This document shows positions 45,585 to 56,110 of a DNA stretch of 64,000 bases, piece by piece. Positions within the stretch are counted from its first letter, which is position 1, and each line of letters begins with the position of its first letter. The DNA is taken from assembly GCA_963691655.1 (NCBI GenBank), contig OY829328.1, positions 27,671,890 to 27,735,889 on the forward strand. The letters run 5' to 3'. Position numbers and translations under genes: made by a program. The notes under the pieces were generated by a model. The model made no database searches, had not been told where the DNA came from, and saw nothing but the letters and a program-made list of their open reading frames with translations. The DNA comes from Toxonevra muliebris. Lineage: Eukaryota; Arthropoda; Insecta; Diptera; Pallopteridae.

Positions 45585-45716
45585 CTACGGAAGCAAATGC
45601 AATAGCTAAGTTCCCTATCGTCGTCATTATGATCACAGTCATAATTTTAATAATCTGCTGTTGCCGCTGTTGTTGTTGTTGTGATCTTAACAATAACTAT
45701 AAATCACTAAAGACCG
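45585..45716 (+). CDS. Possible transmembrane exon with a cysteine cluster
   Basis: A strong acceptor (TTCTTCTTTTTTTTT tract, then AATGTAACAG ending 45584) precedes a 132-bp segment reading TEANAIAKFPIVVIMITVII, then LIICCCRCCCCCDLNNNYKS and LKT, up to a donor-like G/GTAAAAC at 45717. Both borders are phase 1, as in a cassette exon. The peptide would be a single membrane span followed by a palmitoylation-type Cys cluster and a basic juxtamembrane tail. Part of the Cys run comes from a TGT repeat, so chance is possible. No partner exon was found and the family is not recognised. Confidence 0.35.
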
Positions 45717-46571
45717 GTAAAACACTAATAAAACGACAACAAAGTTTTAATCGCTCTCTCTCTCACACATTCATTTTCACTCTCCCTCTCTCTGAATTTT
45801 GCCTCTTTGGCATTTTAAAATCACTGCCAACAACTAGTTAAACTTCAACTTAACCACCAACAATTGTAACTGTTGCTGACACTGGTTCAATATGTTAATC
45901 GCTATTTCTTTTATGTTTACAATCAGTTGAGCGCTGTTGAGTTCAATAAGAAAATACACTGCAAAAAGACATGAATTTGTGAACAAATTTAGGTAACTTA
46001 TGTAGTGTATGTAATTTTGAGAAAATGGCAATTTTATGTCAAAATCTTGTTAGGCAGCCGAAACATCAGCGATTATAAAATATGATGTAACATGGTTTCG
46101 AAGTCTTCCTTTAAAATGTGGATAAGACAGAAAAGTAGCTCCTATAAATGGGAATATTAATAGCAGCTTAACTCAATGTTCGCTTATGTCGACTTAAGCG
46201 ATTCTGTCTTTTTTGTCACAGATATGTATCTAATAAGCAACACGATTTTGCGGCCAATAATTTTAAGACAACCTCTTTAGATTTTTCTCCTTTTAAACAG
46301 CTTCAAACTCTCTTGAAGCCAAGTACTTCCAACTACTCTGGAAAGCCTTTTTCCTTTAAAATTTCGCCTCCCACAAATCTCAGTATCACGAAGTTATATG
46401 GTCCTAAGCAGGTTTACAGATAATACTTCAACTAAAAAATCTTATCGATGAAATAATTCCAATTATACTCAAATTCGAGTTAAAGCAACGTTTTTAAGTG
46501 TTTTTTGATCGTGGTTGTAAAAATAATTTTAATACATATTTGTCAAAGTTTACCACAATCGCACGTGATAT
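45717..46571. other. Gene-free stretch
   Basis: No gene. A CT/TC-rich tract lies at 45750-45800. Confidence 0.4.
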
Positions 46572-46860
46572 AAAGGGTGATTTTATTGCAGTTTGATTTT
46601 TCAGTGTAGAATTTTTACAGTTCGTGACATGTGTCAAAGTCAAACATGCTCAGTTAGCATTGCCATTTTTCCATGGAAAGAGCAACGCTTAAAAATTATT
46701 AAATTTTATAATCAAAATTCGGGCTCTGTGAGAAATGTTTTTCGCACACTTCGACCATTTTTTTATGGTCGTAAAATCGACCCACTGAGCAAGAAATTCA
46801 AGTGATTCAAAATTGGACTTCTCGCATCGCATGAATCACTTACAACGTAGTCGTGGTCAA
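46572..46860 (+). pseudogene. N-terminal fragment of a mariner/Tc-type transposase
   Basis: ATAAAGGGTGATTTT at 46571 looks like a terminal repeat and is followed by KEQRLKIIKFYNQNSGSVRN, then VFRTLRPFF and, after a frameshift, YGR and RPTEQEIQ. This matches the REQRxxIIKxYxxNxxSVxxxxRxLRPxYGRxNRPSexxI helix-turn-helix region widespread in insect Tc/mariner-type elements. The catalytic domain is not seen, so only the 5' end survives. Confidence 0.65.
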
Positions 46861-47207
46861 CATTTAAATGATAAAATCTTTAAAAAGTAAATGGGAGTCG
46901 ATTTAAATACGAATTTTCTACACTTGTACTTTTCCTCTATTTTTTTGAAAAATAAAAACCAAACGTTTAAAAAATTACACTTTATTACAAAAACTGAAGA
47001 TTATCGTATTGGACAAATGAAAAGCCTAAAACGGTATGAAATTATATGTTGGTTTATTAAGTATGCCTTTCCACCGATCATAGTACCATATAACATATCA
47101 GGTGTAGTAAAAATAAATTCATTATTTTTGCATTAAATTGAAGGTTTTATTTAGCATAGATAGAATGATACGATTTAAGTCAAATATGCACCGTTTTGTT
47201 CTATAAC
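46861..47207. other. Non-coding stretch between two mariner relics
   Basis: No gene. About 47110-47207 continues the minus-strand mariner reading (VIEQNGAYLT after an in-frame stop), so part is that element's degraded 3' end. Confidence 0.45.
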
Positions 47208-47830
47208 TTATTGCCATTTTGGAGGTAATTTCATAATGCCTCTCTCATACAAACTCTCGTCCTTATTGGCGAAAAACTGGGACAGTCGATTTTCACAATC
47301 ATTTCGTGAGGCGAATTGTTCACCTGCAAAATCATTCGCCATAGACAGGAACAGGTGGTAATCACTTGGTGTCAGGTTCGGACTATAAGGTGGATGCATA
47401 AGAACTTCCCAACCAAGCTCCCGGAGCTTTTGGCGAGTCACTATCGATAAATGCGGCCTGGCGTTGTCCTGATGAAACACAATTCCTCTCCTATTGGCCA
47501 AAGCTGGCCGCCCAGATTGCTCCTTTCAGACGGTCCAATTGTTGACAGTATAGGTCCGAATTAAGAGTTCGGCCGTAGGGGAGCAGCTCATAGTAGATGA
47601 TTCCCTGCCAGTCCCACCAAACACACAGCAAAACCTTCCTGACTGTCAATCCTGGCTTGGCCACCGTTTGCGCCGGCTCACCGCGATTTGACCACGACCG
47701 TTGTCGCTTGACGTTGTCGTAAATGACCCACTTTTCATCACCAGTAACCATCCGCTTCAGAAATGGATCGATATTGTTGCGATTCAGCAGCGATTCGCAG
47801 ATGGAAATTCGGTCTTTTAAAACAATTCAT
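47208..47830 (-). pseudogene. Mariner transposase pseudogene, catalytic domain
   Basis: From 47830 leftwards: KDRISICESLLNRNNIDPFL, then KRMVTGDEKWV with the first catalytic Asp, VLLCVWWDWQGIIYYELLPY, a frameshift near 47495, then NRRGIVFHQDNARPH with the second Asp and HPPYSPNLTPSDYHLF with the third. Exactly 34 residues separate the last two aspartates (DD34D). The C-terminal GIMKLPPKWQ is followed by a TAA stop where intact copies read on to VIEQNGAYL. The N-terminal DNA-binding part and terminal repeats are missing. Confidence 0.85.
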
Positions 47831-50800
47831 TTGGAAATTAGTCTACACACGATGTTGTCGAAATTAGGTAGTCCCAAGGTCAGGCGGATGAAATTATTTT
47901 GAAGTATTTTAACCCTGAAGCTTGACAGTCTCAAAAAAATATTTTTTGTTTTATATTTTTTTTAGCCCTGGTGTAATTCTCTGCAATTTGTGATATTTTT
48001 CGAACAATCTATAGGTAATAAATAAAAAACTTATAATGAGCACTTTTTATTTCAAACTTTCTCAGCTGAAATAATTTTTTACATTCCAAATTGTGAAGTT
48101 TAAGGTTAAAGTAACTAATGTAGTATTTGTGTATTAGACTGAGGAGAAACATTAATTACTAAAAATCAGTTGTAGATACTATCTGAACTGGAGATTTCCT
48201 AAAGGGGGTGATTTTAATCAAAATGTTTGAAATTTTCATGGGAAAGGGAGTTGACCCCAAAACTCCCAGCTTGGATCTGTTTGTGATCGTAACTGCAAGA
48301 GATAAAAGCCTTCAAGCCTTCGGAAAACTTTTTTATTTTTTTTTTATATGTAGTTTCGTTGTGTTGGATACTTTAGCTGAAGGTTTAATTTCTTGCTTTC
48401 CCGCTGCTGCTGCTTCCGAGAATTTCACTCAAATGATTATGTATAAGATTATCGATTGTTTCCAATATGACAAAACTTTTGCACACTGATTTCCACGCCT
48501 ATTAAATTTTGACCAATTTATTCCTTTGCTCTTAGTTTGATAGCATCTATCGCCATCGGATCCACTAGTGCAAGAGAGACTCCAACAAATTTATGAAATT
48601 ATAAATTTTATGAGAAAAAATAACCAACCAATTTGGTTTCAAAATTATCTCTAAGCTTTGGTATAAGTGAAGAATTTTTTTGAGTGTATGGCTAGTAGTA
48701 TACGTTTTAATTAAGCGTCGATCATTATTATAGACATCAACACGTTTACCAAGTCGTAGTAACTTTGAACCACAATGCTCTTTAACTTTCTGCTCTAAAC
48801 CAAACCACTTCACTGCACTTACTTGCGCTCCTTCTGATATCTCATTTTATACGGGATTTCTCTACTAAGCTCAATCTCTTTTGCGGCATATGGCACAACA
48901 TTTCGTTGTCAGGTGCAAAAGTATTTCCTCTTCCATTTCATTTCGTTTCATGAGCCCGCATAGAAAGTATTGTGCACCCTCCCAACTGTGCACCTCACTT
49001 CTCGCTCCTGCCTTATCAACTTTACGCCTTTTTGTTGCTGTTGGATTTTTTTGATTTGATTTGTGTCGTTGTTTGTACTTACTTGCTCTTGCTTACCTTT
49101 TCGATTTGATGTTGTGATTTTTTCATTTAAACTGTCTTTTTCTTATTGTTGTACCTATTGTATATATGTACGTATTTACTATTTTTTGTTCCACGTTTCT
49201 TTTACGGCATATACCATGGGCGAGGTCATGGTCGTATTTGTGTCTAATTAAGTGTTTTTTTTTTTTTTTGGTTTTTTTTTGGTTAGGTTCATGTGTTTTT
49301 TAATTTTGTTTTTCTTTTTTTCGTTCCTGGTTGCTCTCGTAATTTACTGTTATTCGGTTAAGCTACAAAGCTTGTTTGCTAACATTTGTTGTTGTTTATT
49401 TTGTGTTTTGTTTCTAATGGTTTTCTTTTACAGTAACTTTTGTAATATTATTGCACCTCAAGTTCCTACAGTGAATGTGAGTGTGCAGATGAGGAAAAGT
49501 TGAAGTACGTTGGTTCGGAATTTGCCAGTCATAATCATAATCGCAGTAATCGTGAGATGAGCGCACTAACTATTACGACTCTTTTTGTTATTGTTGCTGT
49601 TTTTGTTATTTTTATTATTATTTTTTTATTGTTGTTTCTGCTTTTGTTGTTATTGCTGCTGCTGTAACTTTAATTAATGTTATGTTTTGATTTTGACTAT
49701 AAAATATTTGTCATTCTTAGTGTAATCACTAATGACTAAAATTATTTTGTAATAATAATTACAGAAATTATTCACCTACTTGAACAAACGTTTGAGTGCA
49801 TTTCGATAAAGGCTTTCTGAAGTAGTGTTGGCGGTGGTCGTAACGATGCGGTAAGAAGCTTCAATTGAAAATTATATCATAGTTTTTTAAACGATTTGGC
49901 ATGCATGCAAACAGCATGTCTTAATAACTTGTAGGTAGTAAGCACGTGATCAAAAACGTTACAACGCGAGTAATATTGGAACTAAGCTTAAGTAACACCA
50001 TATAAAAACAAAATGGAAAGCTAAGTTCGGAAATCAAATTATCTGATCGAATTTATCGAATCTGATTTGATATCGTAACAGTTGGGGAGTTTTCACAGTA
50101 GTCTGTAAACTGTTGTAATGTCGTTAAATATTGTATAGAAAATGACAGAATTTGAGAGAAAATGAGAGATAAGGCGAAACTGTGAACATGACAACTATTT
50201 CCTTTGATGCCGTCCTTTGAAGAATTCACTTATAGGAAAGGTAGCCGTGGTCATTACTATATCCAGATAATTTTTACAGCTGTTCTTCCATAGTTTAATT
50301 CAAACAATATTTCGAAAATAGTATTTGTATGGAAGGTACCACGCTTACATCACCAACTTAATATCTTTTTATTCATAAGTTGGGAATATTTTGCAGACCG
50401 AAAAGAGAAAAATTAAGGGACCCTGAACTCTTCAAAAATATAACACTTTCTCAAATGAGAAATTTTTTTTTTTCAAATAACACGGGCCCAAGAACTTTTG
50501 GTTTCAGAATTATAAAATGATCTCAAGAGTTTTAAATAGAGTAGGAGGAGATGAATCCGTAATAAGTTTTAAAGAAGTTTCTAAATAGAGAAAAGTCGAC
50601 TGTATGGTGAAATAAATTTTACGCTTTTTAATTCGCCTAGGTATGTCCTTTCCAAACCTGAAAAATCTTTTAAAAGTTTTTATAAATTTTCCCATGAAAA
50701 TATAAAATAAGTTAGCTGAAACTAGTATTAGCAATATCGTGGTATTTCCGTGATAGTGGTTAGGTAATAGCGTAACAAACTTCAAGTATACATGTTACAA

Positions 50801-51060
50801 ATCAACATTTCTGATGTGAATTATGATTCAAGCTAAATTCTAATTACTACGTCTACTTAATTTAAATCTATTTTAATTTAATTGTCGACTTTTGTCCCAA
50901 ATAAAAATTTAATCTTCGCATCTCTTGTAATGTATAGTTCGTCCTAAAGCAGGGCATTTGCAAAGAAAATCAAATATAATTTAGTTTTTCTTTTTTTTAT
51001 TTACCGCTACGGCAGTGGTGTCGTACGGGACTCCCATTTTGCACGCTTTCTCACCAATAG
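47831..51060. other. Gene-free AT-rich stretch
   Basis: No supported gene. A minus-strand frame at 48565-48813 (GSKLLRLGKRVDVYNNDRRL) looks somewhat protein-like but has no known domain or partner. Strong T/G-rich tracts fill 49020-49670, including T-runs at 49257-49280 and TTGTTGTTATTG repeats near 49620-49665. Confidence 0.4.
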
Positions 51061-51069
51061 CCCAGAAGC

Positions 51070-51145
51070 TAATCTAGTGATCTAATGGCAGCACGCTGGA
51101 CTCTAGTCTCTTTGGGATCGCGGCTTCGATTCCCGGCTAGGGTAT
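51070..51145 (+). mobile_element. tRNA-like SINE head
   Basis: CTAGTGATCTAATGGCAGC resembles a box A/D-arm and GCGGCTTCGATTCCCGGC contains a box B (GCTTCGATTCC) about 45 bp further on, with GACTCTAGTC between. It is too degenerate to be a functional tRNA and differs from the SINE at 30565, so it is probably a second tRNA-derived SINE family. The 3' end could not be placed; it may extend to about 51360. Confidence 0.5.
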
Positions 51146-51160
51146 GATTTCTTATCTATA

Positions 51161-53888
51161 TTTCTTTCATTCTTTTTTCCATAATCAACACAATACTTTA
51201 CATTCATAGGATTATCCCCTACATGTTGATTGACCATAAAAAAAATATTGAGACTTCGGTTTTTGCTGATAAGTTGTAATAATCTCATCCAATTGTAGTT
51301 GGGCCATAACGCTCTGCTAGTCATGCCCTGTCTACAATTGACTCTCACAAGACTTCACTCTTGACTGAACTGAGTGGTATGAATACTAATTCAGTCTAAA
51401 ATTCCCCTCCAGCTCGTCTGCTTTTCATTACCTTCTATGTTCTAGACTCTCCCTGTACTGTTTTACAAGATTAAATGTTTTGATGGCCGAATCAAATTGC
51501 AATGATTGAAATTTCGTTATCAGATAGGATACCAAGATTTGTCCATCTTGGACCCGTGCTTGAATACTGTGGTGTCAATACTGTAGGTAAAATTACTCCC
51601 ATACGATTAGGGTTAAGTGTCAACCTAAGTTTGCACTCTATTACCATAGCTTAATAATCAAATAAATTCTGGTTTAAGTTGACAGACATGATTTTTTATT
51701 TTATTTCACTTTTATTTATGTATAATACTACACTTGACAAAACATAAAATATTAGAAATCATAAAGACAAGCACGCAAATGTTGCAAAATCAATTTGAAC
51801 AAATTTCAAAATCTTTTTATAGGTCTACGCTATACATTCATAGATGAATGCATGAAGTAGGTAGGTATGAATATTATTAATTTATATTTGAACTTTTAAT
51901 GAAGTGCGATTAGAGTTTCATTTCTGTAAATATTATTCAAAAATGTAAAACTCAAAGATACATACAGTTATATGGGATATGTATAATAAATACCGTTACA
52001 TCACGCTAAAAATTCCACAAGCTGAGAGCGAGCTACTGAAAACAACAACAACATCAACAATAACAATAAAATTAAAATATAAAAATAAACGTAACATTTT
52101 GATTATCAAAAATAGTTAATGTTAAACCATATTTTTCAATATTTTTCGGTTTGTCGGTTTGATTAACACGACGACAATGATGGCAAGCGGATAGAAACAA
52201 CAGTAAAGACAGCGAGCGGTGAAAAACATTTTGCGCATGCATTAATTAAGCATTTATATTGTATATAGAAAGGTATAGATGTATGTATAAATATTTGAGT
52301 TTATGCTAACGAAAATCCAGTAGAAAGACAATAAAAACCTCATTAATACACTTAATAGAGAGCATTATGACATGCAAGTAAATTAAATTGAGCACAAACA
52401 GATAGATGGGCAGACAAACAGGCAGCGTTACAGACATAACACAATACGCCACTTCAGACTGGAATAAATTTAAAAAAAGGTAGACTCTGATAAATAAATA
52501 AAAATAAAAATTGTGGACTAATAGACTCTTTTGAAAAAATTTTCAGAGTCAAATTGACGTTATGTTGAATGGATGAGCGTTGATGATGATACTGGAGCTG
52601 CTACCATGCGGAGAGGCTACTACTTTAGCTTCATTGTTGCAGCAACATTGCCGTGTCAACTTCTACTTCAAGACTCTACCACTCTTCATTTCACTTGTAA
52701 CCGGTTGTTGTCAGTCAGCATCTCACACTATGTACAACACAACAACAATAAATTTTCTGCTGCATCTTTAACATATTACATAATTTTTCTTAGGTTTTTA
52801 AATGAGCAACAACAACAAGCGGAAGTTTTAACAAAACCCAAAACAAAAACACAAAACAAAAATTAAAACTCACGACAACACAAAAACAATAAAAATTTAA
52901 CTTGAATCTGAAGTCGTTGAAGAAGAGAAAAAAGAGGATGTTCCCATGTCATGCTCATCTTCATCCACACACATACATTCACAGCGGTACAGATTGGTAA
53001 AAAAAACTTGTCCAACTGCAACATTGGTTTTGGATTTACTGCAATACTCACTCATCGCTACTTATCTTCTTCTTTTATATTAATGCTGCGCTGCGACTGC
53101 GCCTGCGCACAAGTTCAATGTAATCAAATTCACTTTCGTTTTTATTATTATTTGGCAACTATTGCAGTTTGTTGTTATTATCAGTTGCTGTTGTCTGCTA
53201 CTACCGCTGCTATGCGCACAACTCTAGGAAGGCACATACCTGTGCTATGTATGAATTAGCTATAAAATTCAGGTATGTAGGTACAATGGTTGCAAAATAC
53301 TATTATGTACCTACTATATCACTATTTATGTCTGCATTGTAGTAGTGTGAATGCGTGTCTGTGTGTGTGCGTCTAAGTATATAAAAGTTACATTATTTTA
53401 AATGTACTTTTGTTTTTTTTTTGTTTGTTTGCGGGGGTTTTTCTTGTGATTTGCGAAAAAATCCCAACTCACAACAATTTATTTTATTTATGCGATTTGT
53501 TCCATATGAGATTACAAATATAACCATTGTGGTTGCTATGACTTCATTGTTTGTCAATCAAAACACATCATTAAGTAAAGAGTTGAAACCCATTTAAAGA
53601 ATTAGAAAAAAAAGTTAAAAGGAACAGAATAAATTAAGTGGAAGATATTCGAATCAGGCTCATATGTATATGTGGTTGTAATTTATCAATTCCGTGTGCC
53701 ACTTCCCATACAACTCTAAAGTTTTTTTGTGTATATCCTTGGAACTATTTATACTACTGATTAGGGTAAAGTGGGGTACCTTTGACTCCGGGGCACATTT
53801 GACTTTGCCATTTTCTGTTTGACCACTCCCTAAGGGCCAAAAAGTTGAAATGCAGAAAAAGCATAATTTGATTTAAGGAATTCCTTGC
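51161..53888. other. Gene-free stretch
   Basis: No gene. AT-rich, with CAA/CAG-type trinucleotide tracts near 52040-52065 and 52735-52830 and a TGTGTG tract near 53355. Open frames at 52573-52866 and 52951-53259 lack domains. Confidence 0.4.
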
Positions 53889-55140
53889 AAATGCATGCTT
53901 TTACTGTGCTTCTCAAAAGTGAAATAGTCAAGTTATCTTTACGAATCATAAAATTTCCTTCAAAATTGCATTCAATCGTTAGTGCATATTTTTCAATAAA
54001 TGCATGGTTTCACATATTTTTTTTTTTTTTTTTTTGATTTACATACTTTTAATTTTTTAATACTAGCATTTGAAAAGTCAGAAACATAAAGAATTGAATG
54101 ATCGGTGCTTAGAAAAAAATATAGCCTTTGATTACTACCACTGCAGCGGCAGGGCTTAAAATATTTTGTTTGGATTTATGCCAAGCTTTTATTTCAGTAG
54201 ATATTCCATTGTATCTTACAATTCACAATTAAGAAGTTTTTGAGAACATATATTAATGAAATCATTCCTCATGAAACGCCACTGCACAAAACTTATATCG
54301 ACCAAATATATATTCGTTTATTAAAAGAAATCAGGTTCGCCTCAAAGACTATTTCTTATGGGTTTCTATAGATGAGGCCAGGGAAGATATGTAAATTTGG
54401 ACTTTAATGAAAAAAATTGTTCTATAAAAAACTATTCTATAAATGAATTTTGTGCCTTCAAATATGATTCTATCGTCCGAGTGTTCCAAATTTACATATC
54501 TTACCGGGATATCAATAGCATCATCTATGGAAACCCATAAGAAATGATTTCTAAGGCAAACTTGATTTTTTTTAATAAACGAATAATATATTTGTTCGAT
54601 ATAAGTTTTGCGCAGTGATGTTTCAGGAGAAATGATTTCATTAATATATGTTCTCAAAAAACTTCTTATTTGTGGATTGTAAAATACAATGGAATATCTG
54701 CTGAAATAGAAGCTTGGGATAAATCCAAACAAAATATTTTAAGCCCTGCTACTGCAGATGTAGTAATCAAAGGCTGTATTGTTTTTTCTGAGCGCCGATC
54801 ATTCAATTCTTTAAGTTTCTGACTTTTCAAATGCTAGTCAACTTGAAATTTCTCACTAAAAGGTTATCCAAATTATTAGAATTTTCTAAATAATAATAAA
54901 TATGTACATAAAAAAAAAGAAGTGAAATATGCAAAAATATGCAGTTTCCCAAAAATATGCATTTATTATAAAATATGCAAAAATATGCATTTATTATAAA
55001 CTATGCAAAAATATGCATTTATTGTAAAATATGCAAAAGTATGCACTAAAGATTGAATGCCATGTTAAAGGTAATTTCATGATTCGTAAAGATAACTTGA
55101 CTATTTCACTTTTGAGATGCCCAGTAAAAACATGCATTTG
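53889..55140. repeat. Foldback locus of two inverted hAT transposase fragments
   Basis: The left arm 53889-54400 and right arm 54485-55140 are inverted copies of one sequence, separated by about 85 bp. Outer blocks share AAAGTGAAATAGTCAAGTTA and TCTTTACGAATCAT; inner blocks share the transposase segment. The right arm has extra AAAATATGCA tandem units (about 54928-55045). Each arm holds the same 5' part of a hAT-like element, so the two copies are truncated and joined tail to tail. Confidence 0.8.
54415..54732 (-). pseudogene. hAT-like transposase fragment (CGGBP1-like type)
   Basis: The minus-strand frame reads NPQIRSFLRTYINEII, TSLRKTYIEQIYYSFIKK and FLWVSIDDAIDIPVRYVN. This matches the hAT-like family with consensus ESTLRKxYVDxxY ... 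IWISIDETTDxxGRYV that is widespread in arthropods. The expected DETTD acidic motif is degraded to DDAID. The inverted left arm encodes the same region at 54160-54390 with stops (TKLISTK ... MGFYR). The downstream two-thirds of the transposase is absent. Confidence 0.65.
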
Positions 55141-55689
55141 CATAGTGCCACCTATATAAAAAAGTAAGTTAAAAAAATTGTTGAATTTTAAATAATCTTG
55201 CGAAAGAAGAATTCGACTAAGTGAATCAATCTCCAATCTATTACGCTGTTTTGTTTTAATTAAATTTATTTTTGAAAAAATTAAAACCACTTTAGTTTTT
55301 TCCTATGTCTCAAAACTCGTAGCTGTCTACGGTTATTAAAATTAGAAATAGGTAAATAGTTTTTGAAAATAACATAGTGCCATAGAAATTCGGGAGAAAA
55401 TGTAAAAACTCGAATATACTTTTCTACATAATTTGGCTGTACAATTACTTGCAAACATTTGAAGGTATGATGATAAAAGCTTATATGTATATACAGTATG
55501 TAACAAAATTGAGCAAATGAGGGGAAATTTTTAGGACATGTAAAATAGCCAAAAATAGCGCCAAGTTTAAAAGTATCAGCATAGTTGAGTTTCTACACAT
55601 CCAGATGAATAAAACTGGAAACAAATTTTTGAAATCAGATAATATCATCAGGTTTTGAAAGTACCGAAATTACCGAAAATTTTATTATA
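55141..55689. other. Gene-free stretch
   Basis: AT-rich, no gene. A segment near 55615-55650 (ACAAATTTTTGAAATCAGAT) resembles part of the neighbouring inverted repeat. Confidence 0.4.
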
Positions 55690-55950
55690 TTCCACAGCTT
55701 TGTTATTGCTCCTTATACGTACAAACATAATGCAGAAAGAATTTTTGAAATCGGATAATTTTTATTGGTGCCACAAGAGGTTCAAAGTTCAGAAGTTTCG
55801 TCCATAATTTAAACTTTTCATACATTTTTTGCTGAATTTCTGAAAACTTACAAGTTTTGTGCATCTTGCTGCACCAATAAACAATATGGGATTTCAGAAA
55901 TTCTTTTTACATTATGTTTGTACTTGCAAGGAGCAATAACAGCGCTGTAA
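55690..55950. repeat. Short inverted repeat pair
   Basis: The left arm about 55690-55800 (TTATTGCTCCTTATACGTAC, AAACATAATG, TTTTTATTGGTGCCACAAGA) pairs with 55838-55950 (inverted: TTATTGCTCCTTGCAAGTAC, AAACATAATG, TTTATTGGTGCAGCAAGA). The loop is about 40 bp. Non-coding; possibly a palindromic MITE. Confidence 0.65.
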
Positions 55951-55952
55951 CT

Positions 55953-56110
55953 CGACGTGTTGGGGCACCTAGAAAGACATAGAAAAGAACGATTGATGCA
56001 GAATTACAGATAGAAAATTACTCCTGGAACGACATCAGCCGAGAAGCATGCAAGTAGATAATAGAGACACTATGCTCCACTGGGAGAGAGGGATGACAGA
56101 AAAAGAAGAA
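55953..56110 (+). pseudogene. LINE C-terminal tail remnant
   Basis: The plus strand reads RRVGAPRKT-stop-KRTIDAEL, SWNDISREACK and ETLCSTGREG, matching the RRxGRPRxTWRRTxxxEL ... W ... xALCSTxxxG C-terminus of RTE-type non-LTR retrotransposons. Two in-frame stops replace Trp/Arg-type codons. It is too short to place in a family. Confidence 0.5.

Noticed and set aside
48559..48570. GGATCCACTAGT, resembling a cloning-vector polylinker
   Set aside because: The match is only 12 bp and the following sequence is ordinary fly-like DNA; no other vector sequence is present.
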